Source: Alishewanella tabrizica
GTDB lineage: Bacteria > Pseudomonadota > Gammaproteobacteria > Enterobacterales > Alteromonadaceae
Reading direction: 5' to 3'
Assembly (NCBI RefSeq): GCF_014652375.1
Contig: NZ_BMYR01000009.1
Span: 124,001 to 188,000 of the forward strand
DNA: 64,000 bases
The notes under the pieces are model-generated. The model was not told the DNA's origin. It made no database searches and worked only from the letters and a program-made list of their open reading frames with translations. Both the position numbers and the translations under genes were made by a program. Numbering within the stretch: position 1 is the first letter of the stretch; every line of letters begins with the position of its first letter. Positions 8,146-15,375 of this stretch are shown one piece after another.

Positions 8146-8514
8146 TTAGCTACCGCTTAAGCGGTAATAATGTTTATCAATGATAGCGCAACTTCTTTGT
8201 AAGGGTTCGCCAAATAAAATAGGGTTAAAGTCTTTGTCGATGCAATAGCGCTGCCGAAAAAGTAAGACACTGGCTTTGTCTCGTGACGCTGAGGCTAACA
8301 TTTCTTGTTGCCCTAAGCCTAACGTTTCGCCTAAGGCATTTAGCTCATTAGCAATAACGGTTACGGCTTGGTCTTCACTTTGCCAATTGGCAGGCAACCA
8401 AAGCAAAACCTGTTGGTAAAAGGCGTCTCTGTAGGGTTTAAGTGGCGCTTTGCCCGAAAAGGTTAAAATAAGTAGTAAGACAACAACGAACCCAAAAAAC
8501 GTTTTCATTTTCAC
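8146..8514 (-). CDS. Small membrane-anchored or secreted protein of unknown function
   Basis: I do not recognise this 122-residue protein. It has an N-terminal hydrophobic segment (FFGFVVVLLLILTFSG, residues 5-20) that is either a signal peptide or a membrane anchor, and a soluble domain with two cysteines (RQRYCIDKDF and LQRSCAIID) that could form a disulfide in the periplasm. The ATG at 8514 has AAAGG at good spacing. It lies upstream of DUF3010 on the same strand with a 13-base gap, suggesting one transcript. Confidence 0.6.
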   Translation of the reverse strand: MKMKTFFGFVVVLLLILTFSGKAPLKPYRDAFYQQVLLWLPANWQSEDQAVTVIANELNALGETLGLGQQEMLASASRDKASVLLFRQRYCIDKDFNPILFGEPLQRSCAIIDKHYYRLSGS

Positions 8515-8691
8515 TACCTTTAGCTACTGCTAAGCGTTATGTTGCTATTCTAGCGGAAATTGCTTTCTGGCGCATCCTTCCTTTCATTGAGTTATTTTAT
8601 ATCAAATAATTTTAAGTCTAGGCTGTTATACTAGGTTCATAACAACGTTATGTTGATCGCCCCAGCTCGCAAAAGAAAATGTTGAGGAATA

Positions 8692-10116
8692 ATGGTGGAT
8701 AAGCAAAAAATCGATGTAAAAAATATTCCGGTAGACGTTCATGTATATCGCCCAGACACCCCTGCTAAATATGCCTCTCGAGATCGTATCTACGTGCGTG
8801 CCGTTAAGGGATTACATCAAAGTTTACGTCGTAATATGGGGTTTGTTTTCATGGCGTTGTTTTTTGTTTTGCCATGGTTACAGTTTGATGGTCATCAAGC
8901 CATATTATTAAATATTGTTGAGCAAAAGTTCACGATTTTTGGCTTAACGCTTTGGCCTCAAGATTTTACGCTGTTAGCGTGGATTTTTATTATTGCGGCC
9001 TATGCGCTGTTTTTTGTTACCACTTTTTATGGCCGGGTATGGTGCGGTTATTTGTGTCCACAATCGGTGTGGACCTTTATTTTTATGTGGTTTGAGGAAA
9101 AAATTCAAGGAACCCGTAATCAACGCATGACGCTGGATCAAGCGCCGATGAGTGCGAGTAAATTTTGGAAAAAAGCCCTAACGCATTTTTGTTGGGTGGC
9201 TTTTGCGCTCTTTACGTCTTTAATCTTTGTGGGCTATTTCACACCCATCGCGCCTCTCTTTTGGGATTTCTTCACACTGCAGGCGGGCTTTTGGGCGGTC
9301 GTGTCGGTGTTGTTTTTTACGGTTTGTACCTATGGTAATGCGGGCTGGATGCGCGAGATCATGTGTACGCATATTTGCCCTTATGCGCGTTTTCAATCTG
9401 CGATGTTTGATAAAGATACTTATACCGTCACCTATGATGAGCGACGTGGCGAAAATCGGGGGCCGCGTAGCCGTAAAGATCAGCATTACAAAGAACAAGG
9501 CTTAGGCGATTGTATTGATTGCAATCTCTGTGTGCATGTATGCCCAACCGGTATTGATATTCGTAATGGCTTGCAATACGAGTGCATTAATTGTGGCGCC
9601 TGTATTGATGCCTGTGACGACACGATGGAAAAGATGGGCTATCCAAAAGGTCTCATCAGCTATACAACCGAGCATACGCTACAAGGTAAGCCTGCTAAGG
9701 TGTTACGCCCAAAACTAATTGGTTATTTTTTAGTCTTGCTCGTGGTGTGTGCGGCCTTTGTTGTCAATCTTACGATCCGCAAGCCATTGGAGTTAGACAT
9801 TATTCGCGATCGTGGCGCACTCTATCGGGAAACGCCGGAAGGCTTAATCGAAAATACTTATACCTTAAGCATTATTAACAAATCGCAGCAAGAAAAAACC
9901 TTTATGCTGGCGGTAACGGGTATAGACCAGCTCAATTGGGCTGGGCCGCAGCAAGTGGTGTTAGCGGGAGGGGAAAGCCGAAATGTCGTCGTAAGCTTAT
10001 CCTTGGATCCCTTTTATGCCAAAAAGCCCGTACTGGATTTAACCTTTAGCGTTACTGACAGTGCCGATCCCGCGGTGACTATGTCACAGGAGAATAAATT
10101 TTTTGCTGGCCGTTAA
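8692..10116 (+). CDS. ccoG: Cytochrome c oxidase accessory protein CcoG (RdxA/FixG)
   Basis: A 474-residue inner-membrane iron-sulfur protein needed for maturing cbb3-type cytochrome oxidase; in characterised members it acts on copper before its insertion. Membrane helices are near residues 50-70, 90-110, 160-185, 195-215 and 340-360. Cysteine motifs are GRVWCGYLCPQS, MCTHICPYARF, and two ferredoxin-like 4Fe-4S clusters (CIDCNLCVHVCP and CINCGACIDACDD). The C-terminal third is a periplasmic Ig-like domain. TTGAGGAAT precedes the ATG. It overlaps srkA by 14 bases. No ccoNOPQ genes are in the window. Confidence 0.95.
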   Translation: MVDKQKIDVKNIPVDVHVYRPDTPAKYASRDRIYVRAVKGLHQSLRRNMGFVFMALFFVLPWLQFDGHQAILLNIVEQKFTIFGLTLWPQDFTLLAWIFIIAAYALFFVTTFYGRVWCGYLCPQSVWTFIFMWFEEKIQGTRNQRMTLDQAPMSASKFWKKALTHFCWVAFALFTSLIFVGYFTPIAPLFWDFFTLQAGFWAVVSVLFFTVCTYGNAGWMREIMCTHICPYARFQSAMFDKDTYTVTYDERRGENRGPRSRKDQHYKEQGLGDCIDCNLCVHVCPTGIDIRNGLQYECINCGACIDACDDTMEKMGYPKGLISYTTEHTLQGKPAKVLRPKLIGYFLVLLVVCAAFVVNLTIRKPLELDIIRDRGALYRETPEGLIENTYTLSIINKSQQEKTFMLAVTGIDQLNWAGPQQVVLAGGESRNVVVSLSLDPFYAKKPVLDLTFSVTDSADPAVTMSQENKFFAGR

Positions 10117-11116
10117 TCCAACACAGCGTTTTGATTTTTCAACGCTACAGCCCGATTTGATTTTAGACGCGCTGCATCAGCATGGTTTAGATGTGAGTAG
10201 CGGTTTATTACCATTGAACAGTTATGAAAATCGTGTTTATCAATTTAGCGCTTATCGTGATGGTAGCAGCCAACCTGAAAAATACGTGGTTAAATTCTAT
10301 CGGCCTGAACGCTGGAGTGCAGCTCAAATTATTGAGGAGCATCAGTTTGCGTTTGAGTTAGTGGCCGCGGATATCCCTGTGGTTGCGCCTTTGCAGTTTG
10401 CTGGCAGCAGTTTGCTAGACTATCAGGGGTTTTTGTTTACGGTATTTCCTAGCCGTGGTGGACGCACCTTAGAAATTGATAATGACGAGCAACTGGCTTT
10501 GCTTGGTCGATTTTTAGGGCGTATGCACTTAGTGGGGCAAAAACAACCGTTTATTGAACGACCAGCGTTAAGTATCGATAGTCACTTAGTGCAAAGCCAA
10601 GCAGTTTTAGCCACGCTAACGTTAATTCCAGCCTATTTACGCCCTGCGTTTGATTCGGCACTTGAGCAGGTTATTGACGAAGTCCGTCGACAATATCGCC
10701 CTAGTCGGCTGATTCGTTTGCATGGAGATTGCCATGCGGGTAATTTGTTTTATACGGGAGGAAGCCCGTTTTTTGTCGATTTAGATGATTGCCGCAGTGG
10801 CCCTGCCATGCAAGATATTTGGATGATGCTTTCTGGCGATCGCGCACAACAGCGGATGACATTAGAGTTGATGCTAGAAGAGTACGAGCAGTATTGTCGT
10901 TTCGATTTTGCAGAACTCAAACTGATCGAACCCTTACGTGCGATGCGTATGGTGCACTATATGGCATGGTTGGCTCGTCGCTGGCAAGATCAAGCATTTG
11001 TAATGAACTTCCCATGGTTTGCAACAGACAAATACTGGGAGCAGCAATGTTTAGCGTTAAAAGAGCAATTGGCTTTTTTACAACAGCCTAGCTTGAGCCT
11101 GATGCCAGATTACTAA
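10103..11116 (+). CDS. srkA: Stress response kinase A (YihE family)
   Basis: A 337-residue Ser/Thr kinase of the aminoglycoside phosphotransferase fold, clearly orthologous to E. coli SrkA (328 residues): LNSYENRVYQF, VVKFYRPERW, RLHGDCHAGNLF (catalytic Asp) and FVDLDDCRSGP (metal-binding Asp). In E. coli it protects against stress-induced, MazEF-linked death. The start is a TTG at 10103 inside the end of ccoG, with AGGAG about ten bases upstream; no ATG fits the conserved N-terminus. The srkA-dsbA order is as in E. coli. Confidence 0.93.
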   Translation: MLAVNPTQRFDFSTLQPDLILDALHQHGLDVSSGLLPLNSYENRVYQFSAYRDGSSQPEKYVVKFYRPERWSAAQIIEEHQFAFELVAADIPVVAPLQFAGSSLLDYQGFLFTVFPSRGGRTLEIDNDEQLALLGRFLGRMHLVGQKQPFIERPALSIDSHLVQSQAVLATLTLIPAYLRPAFDSALEQVIDEVRRQYRPSRLIRLHGDCHAGNLFYTGGSPFFVDLDDCRSGPAMQDIWMMLSGDRAQQRMTLELMLEEYEQYCRFDFAELKLIEPLRAMRMVHYMAWLARRWQDQAFVMNFPWFATDKYWEQQCLALKEQLAFLQQPSLSLMPDY

Positions 11117-11242
11117 GATTTTGTTAAGCTCTAACGGGTATTGAATTGGGGTGTTAGGTGCTAAGGCACATATGACCTATTTAACCTGTTTTGCTTAAAA
11201 AATCGTTTTTGAGAATACAGATCGTCACACAGAGGATACTTC

Positions 11243-11878
11243 ATGAACAAGTGGTTAGTAGCAGCTGCAGCTGCTGTATTGTTGCCGTTGTCGGCGTTGG
11301 CGAGTGATTTTCAACAAGGTAAACATTACGATGTGATTGCCGAGCAAAAAACTACCAAACCAGAAGTGAAAGAATATTTTTCATTTTTTTGTGGTGGTTG
11401 CTACGCGTTTGAACCAATGGCCCAAGCGTTAGCTAAAAATTTACCTGAGGGCACCGAGTTCAAAAAATCGCATGTTGATTTTATTCGGGCTGCCGCACCA
11501 GAGATTCAAAATGCGTTGGCGCGAGCGTATATCTCTGCTAAAAATTTAGGCAAAGGCGATCAAATGGCCAAAGCTATCTTTAATCAAATTCATCAAAGTC
11601 GGGTACCTTTCCGTTCAGAAGACGATATCCGTAGCTTAGCCCTGATTAACGATATCGATGCAGAAGCCTTTGATCGTGCCATGCGTAGTTTTCCGGTGCG
11701 GGGTGCGGTAGGGCAAATGATGAAAGAGCAAGAGGCGTTAAGTAACAGTAAGGTGCTTACTGGCGTGCCTATGCTGGTTGTAAACGGAAAATATCGGATT
11801 AACAATAGCAGTTTGAATCAACGCAATATGCAGCAAGAGCTGCAAGCATTGGTTGAGTACCTGTTAACCAAAGACTAA
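11243..11878 (+). CDS. dsbA: Thiol:disulfide interchange protein DsbA, active site CGGC
   Basis: A 211-residue periplasmic oxidoreductase that introduces disulfides into secreted proteins. Signal peptide residues 1-20 (MNKWLVAAAAAVLLPLSALA). The thioredoxin active site reads FFCGGCYAFEP, so the dipeptide between the cysteines is Gly-Gly rather than the Pro-His of E. coli DsbA. The cis-proline loop is present (TGVPMLVVNGKY), and the helical insertion has normal length. The dipeptide sets the redox potential in this family, so oxidising strength may differ from the model enzyme. It follows srkA by 126 bases, with AGAGGA before the ATG. Confidence 0.93.
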   Translation: MNKWLVAAAAAVLLPLSALASDFQQGKHYDVIAEQKTTKPEVKEYFSFFCGGCYAFEPMAQALAKNLPEGTEFKKSHVDFIRAAAPEIQNALARAYISAKNLGKGDQMAKAIFNQIHQSRVPFRSEDDIRSLALINDIDAEAFDRAMRSFPVRGAVGQMMKEQEALSNSKVLTGVPMLVVNGKYRINNSSLNQRNMQQELQALVEYLLTKD

Positions 11879-11883
11879 ATGCT

Positions 11884-11953
11884 AAAAAAGCGTTTCGCTG
11901 AGCCAGCATGTCTGGTTCAGCGACGTCCTGCGACATGGTTAAACGTTTTTTTT
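11884..11953. terminator. Large terminator hairpin downstream of dsbA
   Basis: An inner stem CGCTGAGCCAG (11896-11906) pairs with CTGGTTCAGCG (11912-11922) with one G-U pair. An outer AAAAAAGCGTTT pairs with AAACGTTTTTT, and a run of eight T follows on the plus strand. It ends the dsbA transcript and lies just beyond the end of the convergent DUF4920 gene. Confidence 0.65.
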
Positions 11954-11969
11954 CTTCTTATCGAATCAC

Positions 11970-12359
11970 TTATTCTGCAATTTCAACTGCGCTTGGAACC
12001 AATTGCCAGGCTGCAGCTTGTCCTTCTGCTTGTGGCCAAACCTTAACAATACCAGTCGCGTAGGCGGTTTTACCTTTTGCGCTCAGAGGGAACACCATAT
12101 CGCCATCACGAACTTTAATTCTAAAGCGAGGCTCATTTTCGGCAGTGGCGAGCGTCATCCAGCAGTTTTCTTTGGTGCACACACCAGTCACTTCGCCTAC
12201 TACGGTGATCGTTTGTTCTAGAAATTTGTCAGGGTTGGCTACAATAGTGGCAACGGCTGTAACGCGCTGTTTGTCGACGGTATTACCAAACGTCACAGGG
12301 GCAGCAAGCAGCGTACTGCTGCTGAGTAAAGCACAACATAGTAATAATGAGCGGAGCAT
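11970..12359 (-). CDS. DUF4920 family periplasmic protein
   Basis: A 129-residue protein with a signal peptide (MLRSLLLCCALLSSSTLLAA). The mature part reads as a small OB-like beta domain: ITVVGEVTGVCTKENCWMTL with a CxxxxC pair, FRIKVRDGDMVFP and GKTAYATGIV. These features match DUF4920, whose function is unknown; the conserved cysteine pair suggests metal or redox chemistry. It is convergent with dsbA, and its own upstream neighbour on the same strand is separated by a terminator, so it is probably monocistronic. Confidence 0.75.
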   Translation of the reverse strand: MLRSLLLCCALLSSSTLLAAPVTFGNTVDKQRVTAVATIVANPDKFLEQTITVVGEVTGVCTKENCWMTLATAENEPRFRIKVRDGDMVFPLSAKGKTAYATGIVKVWPQAEGQAAAWQLVPSAVEIAE

Positions 12360-12434
12360 AGTAAAACCCTTTTATAGAAAGCGTGTTTGATTTTTATGCG
12401 ATTAACAAGAAAAAGCAAGGTAAAAGTGTGGATA

Positions 12435-12463
12435 AAAAAACGCAGCGTAATGCTGCGTTTTTA
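12435..12463 (-). terminator. Rho-independent terminator of the S9 peptidase gene
   Basis: On the minus strand AACGCAGC, a short loop, then GCTGCGTT followed by a T-run (the plus strand shows aaaaaaacgcagc-gtaat-gctgcgttttt). It lies 16 bases beyond the end of the peptidase gene. Confidence 0.85.
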
Positions 12464-12478
12464 GCGAGGGAGAAAAGA

Positions 12479-14509
12479 TTAACGCGCGCCAGGTTCAGCG
12501 AAGCGGGTCATCCAATCTTTTACTTGGTTATACCAGTAAATGGAATTATTGGGTTTTAAGATCCAGTGATTTTCATCTGGGAAGTAAATCATTCGTGATT
12601 CTACGCCACGGCTTTGTAACGTGCGGAATAGCTCAAATCCTTGTCCTACTGGCACACGGTAATCTAACTGACCATGAATAATCAGGGTTGGCGTGTTAAA
12701 GTTTTCGGCATAGTAATGGGGTGAGATGCTCTTATAGATGTCAGGATTATCCCAGTAATTCCCAAAACGGGTAGAATGTACGGCAAAATCAGCAGACATT
12801 TGTGAGTACATATTGTACACCGCAGCATGAATCAATAAGGCTTTAAACGGATGTTCTGTGCCAAGTAAGATTGAGCTCAGGTAACCACCATAACTGGCAC
12901 CACCCGCGACCATGCGATCGGTATCAATCCAAGGTTGATTTTGGAACCAAGCGGTTGCCGCTTGAATATCGGCTAAGGGTTTGGTGCGCCAATCAGGGTT
13001 AATGGCATCCGCAAAGTCTTGACCAAAACCACTTGAACCATGGAAATTTGGCCATGCAGTCACATATCCCCATGATGAGAACGTTTGCGCGTTCCAGCGA
13101 TAGCTAAAACTATCGGTAATGGCGTTATGTGGTCCACCATGGATTAATAAAAACAGCGGGTATTTTTTGCTTTTGTCAAAGCCTGCAGGATAGTGCACCC
13201 ACATTTGAATATCTTTACCATCTGCACCTTGATAAGTAACGGATTCGTAGGTACCAAGCTCGGTTTGCGCGAGTAACGCATCGTTAAAGGTATCTAAACG
13301 TGTGGTTTTACCATTGCGAGCATCCACTTTTACCAGGCGTGCAGGAAATAAAAAGCTTTCATTTGTAGCGACTAGGGTATTTTTGCCCGCCAACGCAGGG
13401 CTACCAAAACTAGTGTCTTGAGTGATGGCACGTTGTTTGCCGCTTTTCGCATCAATGTAGTAAAGACGGCTAGTGGCTGCGTCATCAATACTGCTGTAGA
13501 AACCGCGACTGTCGCTGCTCCAAACAAAGGAACTGACTGAGCGATCCCAGTTAGTCGTTAACTCGCGTGTGGTTTTTGCTGCAAGATCGTACACCATTAA
13601 ACGAGCAGTATCGGCATAAAATCCAGGAATGCGTTGGCGGCTAAAGGCTAAACTTTTGCCATCGGGGCTAAAGGTTGGATTGCTATCCGGCGCGGTATTT
13701 TCTGGCGTAATATTATCTGCTTTATCGCTGCCTAACGCGGCAATAAAAATATCAATTTTGGGATCAACCGTGTTGCTTGAACCATTGGCATTAAATGCAA
13801 TAAAACGCTCTTCTGGGTGGATATCATAACTGCTGGCGCTTTGGCTAGAGCGTGGTAATTCCATATTTAATGGTTGTGTAACGGCTTGTACGTCTGAGCC
13901 TTTCGCATTAATACGAAACACATGAGCTTGACGATTTTCATCAATCCAGTGATCAAATTGCGAGTATGGCAGGGCGTTCCATTGGCGGGCAGAGACTTTG
14001 TTATCTTTTTCTGTTTTTAAATGAGCGCGCATCTCATCCCAGTTTTTACCGGGCCAAACGCGGCTGATAAAATACAGATGCTCACCTACCCATTTAATAC
14101 CGTATACGCCGGTAGGAACCTCTGTTAAGCGTTGGGCTTCACCCGGTGTGGTCAACGGTAAAATATAAATTTGTCCTGCATCATCTTTATGACGCTGGCT
14201 GATAAAGGCAAGCGATTTACCATCAGGCGAAAAGGTCGCTTCGCTGGCACGCATACCTTCGGCGGTTAATGGACGCTGTTGCTTACCATCGGCACTGAAT
14301 AACCATAAACGCGTGTGACCTTGATCGGCTGTAACATCGAAACGGGTTACTGGGGCAACAATAAATTGGCCGTCTGCGGAAGCCACTGGTGAGCCAATCC
14401 GTTCCAATTGCCACATACGTTCAACGCTTAAACTTTTCTCTGCTGCTTCACTTGTAAAGGCCAGCAAGGGCAGCAATACAAATAACAGCATGAGCTGTAG
14501 GTTTTTCAT
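12479..14509 (-). CDS. S9 family prolyl-oligopeptidase-type serine peptidase, secreted
   Basis: A 676-residue protein with a signal peptide (residues 1-22), an N-terminal seven-bladed WD40-like propeller (repeats such as ATFSPDGKSLAFISQ and PTFSPDGKSLAFSRQ, about residues 40-400) and a C-terminal alpha/beta hydrolase domain. Catalytic Ser is in GGASYGGYLSS, Asp in QLDYRVPVGQ and His in DENHWILKP. Members are dipeptidyl- or acylaminoacyl-peptidases that trim peptides in the periplasm. Length and motifs are complete. A terminator follows directly, so it is transcribed alone. Confidence 0.92.
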   Translation of the reverse strand: MKNLQLMLLFVLLPLLAFTSEAAEKSLSVERMWQLERIGSPVASADGQFIVAPVTRFDVTADQGHTRLWLFSADGKQQRPLTAEGMRASEATFSPDGKSLAFISQRHKDDAGQIYILPLTTPGEAQRLTEVPTGVYGIKWVGEHLYFISRVWPGKNWDEMRAHLKTEKDNKVSARQWNALPYSQFDHWIDENRQAHVFRINAKGSDVQAVTQPLNMELPRSSQSASSYDIHPEERFIAFNANGSSNTVDPKIDIFIAALGSDKADNITPENTAPDSNPTFSPDGKSLAFSRQRIPGFYADTARLMVYDLAAKTTRELTTNWDRSVSSFVWSSDSRGFYSSIDDAATSRLYYIDAKSGKQRAITQDTSFGSPALAGKNTLVATNESFLFPARLVKVDARNGKTTRLDTFNDALLAQTELGTYESVTYQGADGKDIQMWVHYPAGFDKSKKYPLFLLIHGGPHNAITDSFSYRWNAQTFSSWGYVTAWPNFHGSSGFGQDFADAINPDWRTKPLADIQAATAWFQNQPWIDTDRMVAGGASYGGYLSSILLGTEHPFKALLIHAAVYNMYSQMSADFAVHSTRFGNYWDNPDIYKSISPHYYAENFNTPTLIIHGQLDYRVPVGQGFELFRTLQSRGVESRMIYFPDENHWILKPNNSIYWYNQVKDWMTRFAEPGAR

Positions 14510-14628
14510 AATAGGACTCCGAGTTGTTTATGTTTTTTTGCCCTCGGATGTTAGCATAAAGTGGCAGCAGACCAAGCGTATCTAGCGCAATAATATGGCG
14601 TTTAATCGGGTGCAAGAGGATGAAGTCT

Positions 14629-15090
14629 ATGGACTTGGCAATACAATTACAGCAACTTTCCCATTTACTTAAACCTTACCCATTTGGTATCGGAGGCAGT
14701 TGCTTGCTGTGGCAATTGGGGCTAGAAAATAATCCGGGCGATATCGATGTGGTATGCCGCGAGCAAGACTTTGACAGCATTTGCGAGCGGTTAGCGCAGC
14801 ATTATCGGCCAGAAGCCGTGAGTTTTAATCCCGACTTTGTTACCCGTCACTTTGCGCGCTTTAGTCAGCCGGGTGCGCGTGATATTGAGCTGATGGCCGG
14901 TATTGCCGTACTGCAGCAAGGTAAGCCAATCGAATGGACGTTCCACCCCGAACGTTGCTCTTGGCAAAATGATATTTGCTTTATGCCCGCCAGTGATTGG
15001 CTAGAATTGTATAGCTTATTTAACCGCCCCAAGCGGGTGGAAATATTACGGGAGTATTTGGCTGAATTGTCTAATAATCTTGCTGACTAA
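14629..15090 (+). CDS. Small nucleotidyltransferase-like protein
   Basis: A 153-residue protein from the ATG at 14629, which has AGAGG nine bases upstream; the ATG nine bases earlier directly abuts that site. It shows GIGGSCLLWQLGL followed by GDIDVVC, the GG/S...DxD pattern of the DNA polymerase beta-like nucleotidyltransferase fold, and a later DIELMAG that may give the third acidic residue. The short length resembles substrate-binding proteins that lack a second domain. It stands alone between divergent and downstream genes, and no toxin-antitoxin partner is seen. Function unknown. Confidence 0.55.
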   Translation: MDLAIQLQQLSHLLKPYPFGIGGSCLLWQLGLENNPGDIDVVCREQDFDSICERLAQHYRPEAVSFNPDFVTRHFARFSQPGARDIELMAGIAVLQQGKPIEWTFHPERCSWQNDICFMPASDWLELYSLFNRPKRVEILREYLAELSNNLAD

Positions 15091-15332
15091 GCCACTTTTA
15101 ATGTAATACAAACGTAGCGATTTTCACCGTTTTTACTTTGTGTTCCAGCTTAATTAATGGCGTTAGCACGCCGCAACGGTATCCATTTAGCTAAAACCAA
15201 GGAATTTACCGTTAAATTGTGACTTTTAACATCTACAATTAAAGATAAATAAATAAAAACAATGGCATACATTGTTATTCTTCTTTTGCGGGAATGGCTT
15301 GTTAAATTTAAGCTGATATGTTAATTGTTATT

Positions 15333-15347
15333 TGACCAGTTTGGTCA
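15333..15347. promoter_or_regulatory. Palindrome upstream of TonB-dependent receptor (possible operator)
   Basis: TGACCA-gtt-TGGTCA is a perfect 6+6 inverted repeat ending 28 bases before the receptor ATG, in a 285-base AT-rich leader with no other gene. The position fits a repressor operator overlapping the promoter or leader. The regulator cannot be named from this. Confidence 0.45.
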
Positions 15348-15375
15348 TTAAGCAAAACACATAATAAGGAAATCC

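Noticed and set aside
8580-8620. FNR box upstream of ccoG
   Set aside because: Only one half-site (ATCAA) matches the TTGAT-N4-ATCAA pattern; the other half has two of five bases.
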